A stretch of DNA of 64,000 nt from Sulfitobacter sp. CW3. Its GTDB lineage: Bacteria; Pseudomonadota; Alphaproteobacteria; Rhodobacterales; Rhodobacteraceae. The position numbers and the translations under genes were made by a program. The notes under the pieces are model-generated. The model did no database searches. It was not told the origin of the DNA and was given only the letters and a program-made list of their open reading frames with translations. The DNA lies in the NCBI RefSeq assembly GCF_019392245.1, contig NZ_JAHXRL010000001.1, forward strand, positions 124,001-188,000, written 5' to 3'. Positions 37,641-47,068 of the stretch are shown here, piece after piece (the stretch's first letter is position 1; each line of letters begins with the position of its first letter).

Positions 37641-39374
37641 ATGCTTAGCTTGTTTTTATTACCTGCACTCGCGCTTTTTGGCGTGTCGGGCCTTGTCGAT
37701 ACCAGCGGTGTAGACGACGAGGATTTCGATGATGCGGATCTGGATTTTGAAACCCAGACGGGTACTGGTGGTGGCGATCTTTTGAACGGTACCGGAGCCA
37801 CTGATTTTCTGGACGGGCTTGCGGGCGACGATACGCTTAACGGATTTGGCAATGATGACGTGGTGCTGGGCGGTACCGGCAATGACAGCGTGTCGTTGGG
37901 CGGCGGCGATAACCTGGCCTATGGCGATGATGGCGATGATACCATCAACGGCGGGCCCGGCGTCGACCTTATGGCCGGTGGCAACGGCGCGGATGTTCTG
38001 ACCGGCTATGGCAATGATGATGGCTTGGCCGGAGGAGAGGGCGACGACCTGCTGCGCGGCAACGCTGGCAACGACACCCTGCTTGGCAACAACGGGGCCG
38101 ACACATTGGATGGCGGTTCGGGCGATGACGATCTGCAAGGGAACTATGGCGACGACAGCCTTGGCGGTTTTGGCGGCACCGATTCACTGACAGGTGGCAG
38201 GGGCGCTGACAGCTTGGATGGCGGCAGCGGCGACGACACATTGTTCGGGAATGCGCAGGACGATACGTTGCTTGGCGGCACAGGCAACGATGTTCTGCGC
38301 GGCGGTGCCGATAGCGATCTGTTGAACGGCGGGTCTGGCACCGATGACATCCAAGGCAACTTTGGCGCAGATACCCTGTTAGGGGGTCGTGGCAACGACC
38401 TGCTGTCTGGCGGCGCGGGTGTCGATTATGTCGAAGGCAATGACGGTGATGATCTGCTGTACGGCAACGCAGGCGATGACGGAGTGAATGGCGGTGCTGG
38501 CAATGACACGCTGTTCGGCGGCATCGGGAATGACACCCTAAGCGGGATGATCGGTGATGATCAGCTTGACGGGCAAGGCGGTAATGACTTGCTGAACGGT
38601 AACGCCGGTAATGATACCCTGCTGGGTGGCGGATTGAACGACACTCTAAATGGCGGCGGTGGCAATGACGTGCTGGACGGCGGCACCCAAAACGACCTGC
38701 TAAGCGGTGGTGCCGGCGACGACGACATGTCGGGTGGCGGCGGTGCCGACACGCTGAACGCCGGGCCGGGCAACGATACACTTGATGGCGGCGAAGGCCC
38801 TGACAAGCTGGCTGGCAACAAAGGCGACGATCTGATTTCCGGTGGATCGGGCAATGATGCGCTCTTTGGCGGAGAGGGCAATGACACCATGTTCGGCAAT
38901 GACGACAACGACTTTTTGCTGGCGGGTACCGGTGCTGACAGCATTGACGGCGGTGCTGGCAATGACGTTATCCGCGCCTACGACTTTGACTTTGCCGGTG
39001 ATGTGACAGGCGCATCCGATACGCTGGCTGACACGATTGTGGCGGGTGATGGCAATGACACGATCAGCGTCAACGACGGCGACATCGTTACAGGGGGCGA
39101 AGGCGCAGATGTCATCAACGCAATCGGCTATGATCAGGTGGGCACAGAGCCCGTGATCGTGACCGATTTCGATCTGACCGAAGACGGCTTGTACCTGCAA
39201 GAAACCCAAAGCTCCCCCGCGAAATTCGCACCGGGCGACGGCAAGTTCGAAATCCGCGCCGCTTCAAACGGGACGGACAGCGAGATTGTCGTTGAGGGGA
39301 ATGTGGTGGTGATTATGCAAAATACCGATGCCGCCGCCCTAAGCGCCGACACCAGTTGGTTGCTGAACGTCTAA
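37641..39374 (+). CDS. RTX-repeat calcium-binding protein
   Basis: 577-residue protein. A short hydrophobic N-terminus (MLSLFLLPALALFGVSGLV) precedes an acidic linker (DDEDFDDADLD), then about 350-400 residues of RTX nonapeptides of the GGxGxDxLx type (roughly 50-450), which fold into parallel beta rolls on binding calcium. A C-terminal part (DFDLTEDGLYLQ) looks like the end cap of such proteins. I see no protease, lipase or toxin domain. Start at 37641 has GGAG upstream. It could be a surface or secreted adhesin-like protein, exported perhaps by type I secretion, but no ABC transporter lies nearby. Confidence 0.85.
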   Translation: MLSLFLLPALALFGVSGLVDTSGVDDEDFDDADLDFETQTGTGGGDLLNGTGATDFLDGLAGDDTLNGFGNDDVVLGGTGNDSVSLGGGDNLAYGDDGDDTINGGPGVDLMAGGNGADVLTGYGNDDGLAGGEGDDLLRGNAGNDTLLGNNGADTLDGGSGDDDLQGNYGDDSLGGFGGTDSLTGGRGADSLDGGSGDDTLFGNAQDDTLLGGTGNDVLRGGADSDLLNGGSGTDDIQGNFGADTLLGGRGNDLLSGGAGVDYVEGNDGDDLLYGNAGDDGVNGGAGNDTLFGGIGNDTLSGMIGDDQLDGQGGNDLLNGNAGNDTLLGGGLNDTLNGGGGNDVLDGGTQNDLLSGGAGDDDMSGGGGADTLNAGPGNDTLDGGEGPDKLAGNKGDDLISGGSGNDALFGGEGNDTMFGNDDNDFLLAGTGADSIDGGAGNDVIRAYDFDFAGDVTGASDTLADTIVAGDGNDTISVNDGDIVTGGEGADVINAIGYDQVGTEPVIVTDFDLTEDGLYLQETQSSPAKFAPGDGKFEIRAASNGTDSEIVVEGNVVVIMQNTDAAALSADTSWLLNV

Positions 39375-39378
39375 GCGT

Positions 39379-39723
39379 TTAAATCTGCTCGACGGTGACT
39401 TCGGGCAGGTTGTAAAAGGCAAGATGCCCTTTGATCTCAGCGGCTTGGTCGCTGGGGTCTTCATATGACCATGCGACATTCTGCAAAGTCCGGCTTTTGG
39501 TGACGACCGAATAATAGGTCGCATCGCCTTTGTGGGGGCAATGGGTCGTCTTGTCGGTCTTGTCCAGAAATGCCATCGCGATGTCACCGCGGGGGATATA
39601 GATAACTGCATCCCGGTCGCCTTCGCGCAGTTCCAGCGCGTCTTTGGTCTCGGCCAGCACGGCACCTCCGGCACGGACTGTCCACGTGCCATCGGCTTTC
39701 AAAATCTTGATATGGTCTGACAT
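39379..39723 (-). CDS. DUF427 domain protein
   Basis: 114-residue cytosolic protein with the DUF427 fold: VRAGGAVLAETKDALELRE, YIPRGDIAM and THCPHKGDATYYSV are typical. No enzymatic role is established. It lies convergent to the RTX gene, with only four bases between the stops, and downstream of an aminopeptidase P-like gene on the same strand. Confidence 0.88.
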   Translation of the reverse strand: MSDHIKILKADGTWTVRAGGAVLAETKDALELREGDRDAVIYIPRGDIAMAFLDKTDKTTHCPHKGDATYYSVVTKSRTLQNVAWSYEDPSDQAAEIKGHLAFYNLPEVTVEQI

Positions 39724-39763
39724 CGCGGACCGGCCTCCCTAAAATAACTGAACTATGCAGCGC

Positions 39764-41554
39764 TCAGATCGGCGCAGTTGCAGCATCCAACCACAATTTT
39801 GCCTCATGCGATAGGCGTGGCCCGATCTTTTCCGCGACGTCGCGATGATAGACATTCAGCCAGTCGCGCGCCGCGCTGTCCAGCATATCCGCAATCACCA
39901 ACCGTGTGTCGATGGGCGCAAAGCTAAGGGTTTCCCAATGCAGCATTTTGCGGTGTGCGTCGCCGCCGGGCAAATCAGGGGCAGGGCGCACCACCAGCAG
40001 GTTTTCCAACCGGATGCCAAAGGCCCCCTCGCGGTAATATCCCGGCTCGTTGCTCAGAATCATACCGGGCATCAACGGCACGGTGCTAACCTTGCTCAGC
40101 CGCTGCGGCCCCTCATGTACGCTTAGATATGCGCCAACGCCGTGGCCCAGACCGTGGTCAAAATCCTGCCCCGCCATCCACAGCGGCACGCGGCCAATCG
40201 CCTCGATATCGCGACCCGCAAGGCCCTGCGGCCAGCGCAGGCGGCTCATCGCGATCATCCCCGCCAACACACGGGTAAATGCTTGTTTCGCCTCCAAAGG
40301 GGCGGCACCGATGGGAATGGTGCGGGTGATGTCGGTCGTGCCATCCAGATATTGCCCGCCTGAATCCAGCACCAGCAGGTGCCCTTCCTCAAGGGTGCTA
40401 TCGGTTTCCTCGGTCACGCGATAATGCATGATCGCGCCGTTGGGTCCGGTGCCTGCAATGGTCTCAAAGCTGATGTCTTGCAACGCGTTGTCACGACGGC
40501 GTTGCTCCTCAAGCTGGCGCACGACCTGCGCCTCGGTCACGGTGCCGGGGGCTTGGGCATCCAGCCAGGCCAGCAATTCAACCAACGCCGCCCCGTCGCG
40601 CAAATGCGCCGCTGCCGATCCCGCAACCTCGGCCTCGTTCTTGCAGGCCTTGGGCAGGGCGCAGGGGTCATCACCCCAAGATGCGCGGACACCAACAGCA
40701 TCGACCACAGCAACCGGAACCGTTGATTTATCCAAACGGATCGGCCCTGCGAGGGTCTCAAGGTATCCCAGCAATGCATCGGGTTCATGCACCGTGACGT
40801 TGTCACCCAAGTGATCGGCCAGATCGGTGACTTTTTCGGGGGCAACGAACAGATCAACCGCACCAGAAGCGTGCAGCACGACAAATCCATGCACCACCGG
40901 ATTGCGCGCGATGTCAGCCCCGCGCACGTTCAGCAGCCAACACAGACTGTCGGGCAGGGTAATGACAGCGGCGGTCTCGTCCTTTTTGCGCAGCTCTTCG
41001 GCCAAACGCGCGCATTTTTCGCCGTGGGATTCCCCTGCGAATTCTAGCGGGTGCACCTTGGCGGGGAACATCGGCGGGGCGGGTTGATCCCCCCAAATCC
41101 GGTCCACCAGGTTTTCGCACCGCCGCATTTCGATGCCGCTGCCTTTCAGTGCAGTATTTAGTAGTTCAATCTGGCCCACAGCATGCAGCCACGGATCAAA
41201 CCCGACGATCCCGCCATCGGGCAATTCCGCCCTCAGCCAGTCGGCCAAAGACACCTCTGGCCAAGCCACCGGCGTGTAAACATCCGCCACCTGCGCCTTG
41301 ACCTGCGTGCGATATCGCCCGTCGATAAACACGCCCGCCACATCCATCAACGCGGCGCAAAATCCGGCAGATCCGGTGAACCCCGTCAGCCAGCTTAACC
41401 GTTCATCATGCGGGGCAACATATTCGCCCTGATGCGCATCAGCACGCGGCACCAGAAACCCGTCTAGCCCTTCGGCCTTTAACTGGGTACGCAAGGCCGC
41501 CAAACGCGGCGGGCCTTGCTCAGGCCTCGATGTCACCTCAAACGATTGAAACAT
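39764..41554 (-). CDS. aminopeptidase P family (M24B) metallopeptidase
   Basis: 596-residue Xaa-Pro aminopeptidase of the long, three-domain type. Two creatinase-like N-terminal domains (from LAALRTQLKAEGLDGFLVPR) come before the pita-bread catalytic domain, where the metal ligands are visible: Asp in LLVLDSGGQYLDGTTDITRT, His in FDHGLGHGVGAYLSVHEGP, and Glu in ILSNEPGYYREGAFGIR. It releases N-terminal residues before proline. DUF427 follows on the same strand. Confidence 0.93.
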   Translation of the reverse strand: MFQSFEVTSRPEQGPPRLAALRTQLKAEGLDGFLVPRADAHQGEYVAPHDERLSWLTGFTGSAGFCAALMDVAGVFIDGRYRTQVKAQVADVYTPVAWPEVSLADWLRAELPDGGIVGFDPWLHAVGQIELLNTALKGSGIEMRRCENLVDRIWGDQPAPPMFPAKVHPLEFAGESHGEKCARLAEELRKKDETAAVITLPDSLCWLLNVRGADIARNPVVHGFVVLHASGAVDLFVAPEKVTDLADHLGDNVTVHEPDALLGYLETLAGPIRLDKSTVPVAVVDAVGVRASWGDDPCALPKACKNEAEVAGSAAAHLRDGAALVELLAWLDAQAPGTVTEAQVVRQLEEQRRRDNALQDISFETIAGTGPNGAIMHYRVTEETDSTLEEGHLLVLDSGGQYLDGTTDITRTIPIGAAPLEAKQAFTRVLAGMIAMSRLRWPQGLAGRDIEAIGRVPLWMAGQDFDHGLGHGVGAYLSVHEGPQRLSKVSTVPLMPGMILSNEPGYYREGAFGIRLENLLVVRPAPDLPGGDAHRKMLHWETLSFAPIDTRLVIADMLDSAARDWLNVYHRDVAEKIGPRLSHEAKLWLDAATAPI

Positions 41555-41566
41555 GACGCAAGTCCC

Positions 41567-41602
41567 TCTTCATTTTGCCAAATAAACTCCCCGCGGAGCG
41601 TC
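41567..41602 (-). repeat. 3'-end repeat downstream of cobT
   Basis: On the minus strand: GCTCCGCGGGGAGTTTATTTGGCAAAATGA, preceded by G/C-rich inverted bases and located between the cobT stop and the aminopeptidase start. The GGAGTTTATTTGGCAAAATGA part equals the copy after glcB. It always lies 3' of a gene in that gene's own direction. Confidence 0.6.
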
Positions 41603-41610
41603 CCGCCGTC

Positions 41611-43488
41611 TCAGCCCGCGCGGCGCATGCCCATGACGCGGGCCCGTGCACGGGGATCGGTGTCAAACAGCGCCGCCAGCTGTTCAGTCATCGCACCGGC
41701 CAGCTGGTCAACATCGGTAATCGTGACCGCGCGGTCATAGTAACGGGTCACATCATGGCCGATGCCGATTGCCAGCAATTCAACAGCTTTGCGTTTCTCG
41801 ACCATGGCGATCACGTCACGCAGGTGCTTTTCAAGATAGTTGGCGGGGTTCACCGACAGCGTGCTGTCATCGACAGGGGCACCATCACTAATCACCATCA
41901 AAATCTTGCGCGACTCGTGGCGGGCGATCATCCGGCGGTGCGCCCATTCCAGCGCCTCGCCGTCGATGTTTTCCTTCAGCAACCCTTCCTTCATCATCAG
42001 ACCCAGATTGGGCCGCGTCCGGCGCCATGGGGCGTCGGCAGATTTATAGATGATGTGGCGCAGATCGTTCAGACGGCCGGGCTGCACGGGGCGGCCTTCG
42101 TTCAGCCATGTCTCGCGGGCCTGACCGCCTTTCCACGCGCGGGTGGTAAAGCCCAAGATCTCGACCTTGACGTTGCAGCGTTCCAGCGTGCGCGCCAGAA
42201 CATCCGCACAAATCGCCGCGATCGAAATCGGACGTCCCCGCATGGAGCCGGAGTTATCCAGCAGCAGCGTCACGCAAGTGTCGCGGAATTCGGTGTCTTT
42301 TTCCATCTTGAACGACAGCGGCGTGGTCGGGTTTGCCACGATCCGTGCCAGACGGCCCGCGTCCAGCGTGCCTTCCTCGAGGTCGAATTCCCATGACCGG
42401 TTCTGTTGCGCCTGCAAGCGGCGTTGCAGCTTGTTGGCAAGGCGGCTTACGGCACCTTTCAAAGGCTCAAGCTGCTGATCCAGATAGGCGCGAAGGCGTT
42501 CCAACTCGGCGGGTTCGGCCAGATCTTCTGCGCCGATCACCTCGTCATTGTCGGTGCGGTAGACCAAATAATTGGGGTCCGCGTCCGATGCTTGCGGCGG
42601 GGCGGGTGGCTCCATCGGGGCGTCGCCATCGGGCATCTCGGCTTCTTCGCCAAGCTCCTGATCGGCCATGTCATCCATCGACACTTGCGCTTGGGATTCG
42701 TCTTGCTGTTGTTCCTGCGACTGCTCGGGCGAGGCTTCTGCCTGCTCGTCGTCATCGTCGTCCTGACCTGTGCTATCCGGATCTTGCTCTTCTTCGGTGC
42801 CTTCTTCTTCGGCGCTGTCTTGGTCGTCGTCGGACTGGTCAGGGTCATCGCCCAACTGGTCGCCATAGCCCAGATCAACGATCATCTTGCGGGCAAACCG
42901 CGCGAACGCTGCCTGATCGTCCAACGTGTCGTTCAATGTCTCTAGCGTGGCACCCGCCTGATTTTCGATATAACCGCGCCACAGTTCCATTGCGTTGGAC
43001 GCGCCGGGGGGCAGATCGCGGCCCGTGGCCAGATGGCGCACAAGATATCCCGCAGCGGTGGACAGTGGCACATCGCTGGGCTGTTTGGCCTGATCATAGC
43101 CCTTGCGGAGCGCATCATATTTGATTTTGGCGTCGATGTTTCCGGCGGTGCCGGGCATGTCGCGGGCACCCACGGCCTCGCAACGGGCGGTTTCCATCGC
43201 CTCGTACAACTCGCGGGCCATGTCGCCATTGGGCAGGTATTTCGAATGGGTCTGGCCATTGTGATAGCGCCGGTTCAACGCCAGCGCATCTGCGGTGCCA
43301 CGGGCCAGCAACACTTCGTCGCGGGTCATGCGCCGGCTGACCTGCGGCAGGCGCATTGCGTCGCCGGACATGCCCGAGGGATCAACGGAATAGCTTACCG
43401 TGACGTCCGGGTCATGGGACATGACCTTGGTCGCTTCGGCCAGCGCCTTTTTGAACGCGTCGGCGGGGTTATCGGAAGGTTTAGACAT
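41611..43488 (-). CDS. cobT: aerobic cobaltochelatase subunit CobT
   Basis: 625-residue subunit of the CobN-CobS-CobT complex that puts cobalt into hydrogenobyrinate diamide in aerobic B12 synthesis. The middle third is very acidic (runs of D/E/Q at roughly 215-300), and the C-terminal third is a von Willebrand A domain with the MIDAS motif [13 protein letters not shown]. Start at 43488 has AGGGAT upstream. It lies one base after the stop of a small ORF that follows cobS. cobN is not in the window. Confidence 0.93.
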   Translation of the reverse strand: MSKPSDNPADAFKKALAEATKVMSHDPDVTVSYSVDPSGMSGDAMRLPQVSRRMTRDEVLLARGTADALALNRRYHNGQTHSKYLPNGDMARELYEAMETARCEAVGARDMPGTAGNIDAKIKYDALRKGYDQAKQPSDVPLSTAAGYLVRHLATGRDLPPGASNAMELWRGYIENQAGATLETLNDTLDDQAAFARFARKMIVDLGYGDQLGDDPDQSDDDQDSAEEEGTEEEQDPDSTGQDDDDDEQAEASPEQSQEQQQDESQAQVSMDDMADQELGEEAEMPDGDAPMEPPAPPQASDADPNYLVYRTDNDEVIGAEDLAEPAELERLRAYLDQQLEPLKGAVSRLANKLQRRLQAQQNRSWEFDLEEGTLDAGRLARIVANPTTPLSFKMEKDTEFRDTCVTLLLDNSGSMRGRPISIAAICADVLARTLERCNVKVEILGFTTRAWKGGQARETWLNEGRPVQPGRLNDLRHIIYKSADAPWRRTRPNLGLMMKEGLLKENIDGEALEWAHRRMIARHESRKILMVISDGAPVDDSTLSVNPANYLEKHLRDVIAMVEKRKAVELLAIGIGHDVTRYYDRAVTITDVDQLAGAMTEQLAALFDTDPRARARVMGMRRAG

Positions 43489-43489
43489 C

Positions 43490-43801
43490 TTAATCCCTAC
43501 TCCTGAATTCAAGCTCTCGAGCCTCATGTTCGTCATGCTGATATCGGGCTAATAGATCAGTACAAAATGACATTTCATCCCCATCAAACCCTGCCAGAAC
43601 TGGTACGCATTCAGCAATCGTGGGCGTCTGGTATGATGCCGCAGCTTTGAGGTCTTGCTCCAACTGCTGGTTCCTCTGTGCTGTCGCCGCCTTTACCTCT
43701 GCCGCATACTCTGGTGATGTTTCTACCCCAGATGAATATCCACTCTTATAGCTAAACCAACCAACAAAAGTTATGATGACGAGGATCGCTAAAGCTTTCA
43801 C
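43490..43801 (-). CDS. small membrane-anchored protein of unknown function between cobS and cobT
   Basis: 103-residue product with an N-terminal membrane or signal segment ([14 protein letters not shown]), then a soluble part with a short coiled coil ([19 protein letters not shown]), two cysteines and a charged end. The GTG start overlaps the cobS stop (GTGA), and its stop is one base before the cobT ATG, so it is coupled to both. Base composition looks lower in GC than the flanking genes. I do not recognise the family. It might be an insertion, or an accessory part of this operon. Confidence 0.65.
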   Translation of the reverse strand: MKALAILVIITFVGWFSYKSGYSSGVETSPEYAAEVKAATAQRNQQLEQDLKAAASYQTPTIAECVPVLAGFDGDEMSFCTDLLARYQHDEHEARELEFRSRD

Positions 43802-44784
43802 CCCAAGCTCACGCTGGCCGCTGATTCAGGCAGTTCTTCGTCGAACAGACGCTGGTAGAACTCGGCCACTGTCTGGCGCTCAAGCTCGTCGCATTTGTTC
43901 AGGAACGACAGGCGGAAGGCATAGCCGACGTTGCGGAAAATCTCGGCGTTCTGGGCCCATGCGATGACGGTACGCGGGGACATCACGGTGGACAGATCGC
44001 CGTTCATGAACGCGGTGCGCGTCAGGTCGGCAACGGTGACCATCTGCTTGATCGTCTTGCGGCCCTTGTCGGTGTTGTAATGCGGGTTCTTGGACAGAAC
44101 GATCTGGGTCTCGGCCTCGATCGACAGATAGTTCAGCGTGGCGACCAGCGACCAACGGTCCATCTGACCTTGGTTGATTTGCTGGGTGCCGTGGTACAGA
44201 CCCGTGGTATCGCCCAGACCAACGGTGTTGGCGGTCGCGAAAATGCGGAAATAGGGGTGCGGTTCGATGACCTTGTTCTGGTCCAGCAAGGTCAGCTTGC
44301 CGTCTACTTCGAGAACGCGCTGGATCACGAACATTACGTCGGCGCGGCCCGCATCGTATTCGTCGAACACAATCGCAGTCGGGTTGCGCAGGGCCCACGG
44401 CAGGATGCCTTCTTGGAAGGTGGTGACCTGTTTGCCGTCGACCAGTTTGATCGCGTCTTTACCGATCAGGTCGATCCGGCTGATGTGGCTATCAAGGTTA
44501 ACACGCACACAGGGCCAGTTCAGCAGGCTTGCCACCTGTTCGATATGGGTGGATTTCCCTGTCCCGTGATAGCCCTGAACCATAACGCGACGGTTGTGGT
44601 TAAAGCCGGCAAGAATGGCCATCGTGGTGTCTGGATCAAACTTATAGGTGCTGTCTTGATCCGGTACGCGGCTTGTGCGTTCCTCAAAGCCATGAACGAT
44701 CATGTCTGTGTCGATACCAAAGACTTCGCGAACGGAGATCTCTTTGGTGGGTTTTGCGTTAAGATCCAATGAGGTCTCGGCCAT
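43798..44784 (-). CDS. cobS: aerobic cobaltochelatase subunit CobS
   Basis: 328-residue AAA+ ATPase (MoxR-like) of the cobaltochelatase. Walker [11 protein letters not shown] is at 71-80, Walker [17 protein letters not shown] follows, then the [21 protein letters not shown] sensor region, one of the strongest CobS signatures. AAGGAC precedes the start. Forms ring oligomers with CobT. It is separated from cobT here by a small unrelated ORF. Confidence 0.96.
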   Translation of the reverse strand: MAETSLDLNAKPTKEISVREVFGIDTDMIVHGFEERTSRVPDQDSTYKFDPDTTMAILAGFNHNRRVMVQGYHGTGKSTHIEQVASLLNWPCVRVNLDSHISRIDLIGKDAIKLVDGKQVTTFQEGILPWALRNPTAIVFDEYDAGRADVMFVIQRVLEVDGKLTLLDQNKVIEPHPYFRIFATANTVGLGDTTGLYHGTQQINQGQMDRWSLVATLNYLSIEAETQIVLSKNPHYNTDKGRKTIKQMVTVADLTRTAFMNGDLSTVMSPRTVIAWAQNAEIFRNVGYAFRLSFLNKCDELERQTVAEFYQRLFDEELPESAASVSLG

Positions 44785-44944
44785 TCTGTGCGTCCTTCAT
44801 AATCATGCGCGCCTGCAGGTCAGGGCGGTTTCGTTAGGCAACATATCTTTCTTAAGCCTGAGGGAAAGGCCCAATTCGCATCTGCGGCAATGACGGCGTG
44901 TCGCGTCTGTGCAGATAGGGGCAATTAGGGCACGCCTAATGCGG

Positions 44945-44983
44945 ACCGCGCGCTGTGGCCCATGCCAGGCCGTTGCGCGCGGT
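44945..44983 (-). terminator. G/C-rich hairpin between the J-domain gene and cobS
   Basis: Perfect 9-bp arms ACCGCGCGC / GCGCGCGGT with an inner GGCC/GGCC pair. It begins eight bases after the J-domain gene's stop on the minus strand. No T-run follows, so it may stabilise a 3' end or act with Rho rather than as a classic intrinsic terminator. Confidence 0.45.
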
Positions 44984-44990
44984 GATAGGT

Positions 44991-45620
44991 TTATTTGTCC
45001 TTAAAGTGGCGGCTGACTTTGATTTGGTCCCAAGCCCAGACGACCTCTTGCAACTGCTCTTCCTGGCTGCGGTCGCCACCGTTCATGTCAGGGTGCAAGA
45101 CCTTGATCAGCGCCTTATAGGCTTTGCGCACCTCGGGCTTGGTCCAGTTGTCCTTGGCCTCGAGAATCTCGATCGCGCGGCGTTCTGTGGGGGGCAAACG
45201 ACGGCCGGCAGCGGGGCCTTTGCCCGGGTTTTGGGTCGCGTTTTTGCCCAGCACCTGATGGGGGTCTTCGATGCCCAGACGGGCCCAGGCGCGTGCCTCG
45301 GGATCGCCAAGCGGCTTGGTGGTGCGTTCCCAAACTTTGTCTTTGGACTGCTGTGCATTCAATTCGGCCTCGGTGGTGCCGTCAAAGAAGTTCCACTTGA
45401 GGTTATATTCGCGCACGTGCTGCTGGCAAAACCAGAAATAGTCGTCCAGCACATCTGGGGCCTTGGGCGCGCGGTATTTACCGGGCTCCTGGCATCCCTC
45501 GTGGGAACACAGCCGCTGTGATGTCTCGGATGCACCGGACATACCCCTGCGGCCACGGGGGTTTTTCTTTTTGGAAGACGACACTGACATGTCGAATCCA
45601 AAGGGATCAGCTTTGGGCAT
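44991..45620 (-). CDS. J-domain (DnaJ-like) protein
   Basis: 209-residue protein with a C-terminal J domain (about 150-205): KPEVRKAYKALIKVLHPDMN with the essential HPD motif. The N-terminal part has a Cys/His pattern (RLCSHEGCQEPGKYRAP ... WFCQQHVREYN), likely a small zinc-binding site. This domain layout is widespread in alphaproteobacteria next to bolA and cobS; it would work with a DnaK-type chaperone. AAAGG precedes the ATG at 45620. Confidence 0.9.
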   Translation of the reverse strand: MPKADPFGFDMSVSSSKKKNPRGRRGMSGASETSQRLCSHEGCQEPGKYRAPKAPDVLDDYFWFCQQHVREYNLKWNFFDGTTEAELNAQQSKDKVWERTTKPLGDPEARAWARLGIEDPHQVLGKNATQNPGKGPAAGRRLPPTERRAIEILEAKDNWTKPEVRKAYKALIKVLHPDMNGGDRSQEEQLQEVVWAWDQIKVSRHFKDK

Positions 45621-45694
45621 GATATGGACCTTTCCGACTCAGGACGATCACTCTAAAGATTGCAGCGCCAGATTGAAGGGGGCTTTGCGAAAAA

Positions 45695-45952
45695 ATGTCA
45701 GTAACTCAGGAAATTGCCGACCGTTTGGAAGCCGCCTTTGCGCCGACGGAATTGAATGTGGTGGATGACAGCGAAAGCCATCGCGGTCATGCGGGCTTTC
45801 AAGAGGGGGGCGAAAGTCACTTTAACGTAAAAATCAGGTCAGAGAAATTCAAGGGCTTGAACCGGATTGCACGTCACCGCGCCGTGCACGAGGCGTTGGG
45901 GCCTGAATTAATCGGCCGTATCCACGCGCTGGCGCTGGATCTCGACGTTTAG
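45695..45952 (+). CDS. bolA: BolA family protein
   Basis: 85-residue BolA-like protein: IADRLEAAFAPTELNVVDDS, SHFNVKIRSEKFKGLNRIAR, RHRAVHEALG. The conserved His in the middle of the fold and SESHRGH are present, which bind a shared Fe-S cluster with monothiol glutaredoxins in relatives. It is divergent from the J-domain gene, and its stop overlaps the stop of the DUF4177-like gene. Confidence 0.93.
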   Translation: MSVTQEIADRLEAAFAPTELNVVDDSESHRGHAGFQEGGESHFNVKIRSEKFKGLNRIARHRAVHEALGPELIGRIHALALDLDV

Positions 45953-46398
45953 TCGCCTTTGGGCGGGGTCGTGTTGGATGCGGTCGTGTTGGACGATGGC
46001 GTAGTGTCTTTCTGCGCGTCGTCAGATTTTACATCTGTATCGCCAGCCGTGTCGCCCCGTGGTGCGGGGGCAATACTGTCAGCTTTCGTATCAGAGCCAT
46101 CCTGACCCGGCACCGTAACTTGCGGAGCGGGCAGAAGTTCGGGGCTAAACGCATCCGTATCGCTTGCATGCGGACGGCGGAAAATCAGCACATTGCGCCA
46201 TTCTTTTGTGGTTCCAGTCAGGCCAGAACGTTCGGTCGATGGCAAGGTTTCCGCACGCTGATATTCCCAGCCCTCGCTTGCAAGGCTGTTCATAAGCTCT
46301 TCCAACGCATGGGAAAAACGCGCTTCGGCCCCTTTGATATCTTTGCCCTTCAGGCCCTTTTTCGGTGCGGGAACGACTTTGTATTCGTAGCGGGGCAT
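45949..46398 (-). CDS. DUF4177-like protein with low-complexity tail
   Basis: 149-residue protein. The first 75 residues (MPRYEYKVVPAPKKGLKGKD ... GWEYQRAETLP ... EWRNVLIFRR) look like the short DUF4177 domain, with an acidic Thr/Ser/Asp/Pro-rich tail (SDTKADSIAPAPRGDTAGD and so on). AAAGGA precedes the start at 46398; the frame is open 23 codons earlier without support. Function unknown. Convergent with bolA, overlapping by 4 bp. Confidence 0.75.
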   Translation of the reverse strand: MPRYEYKVVPAPKKGLKGKDIKGAEARFSHALEELMNSLASEGWEYQRAETLPSTERSGLTGTTKEWRNVLIFRRPHASDTDAFSPELLPAPQVTVPGQDGSDTKADSIAPAPRGDTAGDTDVKSDDAQKDTTPSSNTTASNTTPPKGD

Positions 46399-46503
46399 GG
46401 GCGTCCTTTGGCGTTGTTTGAAACGTCTTAGCCTATCACCAATTGCCGCACAACGTGTCGGGCGCATCGATTTTGCAACTTATCGGGTGTTGCTTCTTAT
46501 CGC

Positions 46504-46971
46504 CTACTTTTTCAGCCCGATTTTACGGCCGGCACGTTCGGGAAAGGGCAGACTGCTATGCGCCTGCTTCATCGCGTCAAGCTTGGACAGGACCGACTGT
46601 GGCATGGGGGCGACGCGGGGGCCGGACTGATCGACGTGCAAGGTCAATGCCTCGCCCGTGGCGGCAAGCCAGCCATCAACATGCCAAAGCTCGGTGAACG
46701 TGTGGAACCGTTTTTCGTCGAAATCCAACAGTTGGAAGGTGCAGTAGGTCTGCGCGCCCTCATGCAGTTCGCGAATATAGCAGATGTGGAATTCGGCCAC
46801 ATAGGTGGTGCAGCCCTGCTTTTGATACTCGGGCCCAAATCCGATCTGCTCATAGGCATCGTCGACGGCGTTATCCATCAGCACCGAATAATAGGCCATG
46901 TTCAGATGGCCGTTAAAATCGATCCATTCAGGTTTCACGATCCGGGGGGATGAGCGGAAAGGGGTATCCAT
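46504..46971 (-). CDS. acyl-CoA thioesterase-like protein (hotdog fold)
   Basis: 155-residue protein of the 4-hydroxybenzoyl-CoA thioesterase type. The KPEWIDFNGHLNMAYYSVL segment carries the conserved Asp and the helix start; LHEGAQTYCTFQLLDFDEKR and WHVDGWLAATGEALTLHVD follow. Related proteins are reported as betainyl-CoA and short-chain acyl-CoA thioesterases. The start at 46971 has AAAGG upstream; a longer frame to 47028 includes repeat DNA. It is 97 bases after gatB on the same strand, with a palindromic repeat between. Confidence 0.88.
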   Translation of the reverse strand: MDTPFRSSPRIVKPEWIDFNGHLNMAYYSVLMDNAVDDAYEQIGFGPEYQKQGCTTYVAEFHICYIRELHEGAQTYCTFQLLDFDEKRFHTFTELWHVDGWLAATGEALTLHVDQSGPRVAPMPQSVLSKLDAMKQAHSSLPFPERAGRKIGLKK

Positions 46972-47014
46972 TATAAAGCCTTTCGAAAGATGTGGCTGCG
47001 GGCTGCGGGGTGCG

Positions 47015-47060
47015 CCGTTTTCTTTCAAAGAAAACGGGCCGGAATTTTTGAAAAATTCCG
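47015..47060 (-). repeat. double palindrome 3' of gatB (copy 1)
   Basis: Two adjacent perfect palindromes: CCGTTTTCTTTCAAAGAAAACGG (47015-47037; 11-bp arms) and CGGAATTTTTGAAAAATTCCG (47040-47060). The second also occurs after pntB at 62634. It lies nine bases from the gatB stop and probably acts as terminator and mRNA end. Confidence 0.65.
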
Positions 47061-47068
47061 TTCGCCCC

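Noticed and set aside
37969..38781. 270-residue minus-strand frame with Arg/His-rich product
   Set aside because: Antisense of the RTX repeats; the repeating DNA keeps other frames open.
37641..39374. DNA tandem-repeat array or CRISPR-like structure
   Set aside because: The periodicity is at the protein level (nonapeptides GGxGxDxLx); the DNA units differ and have no constant spacer pattern.
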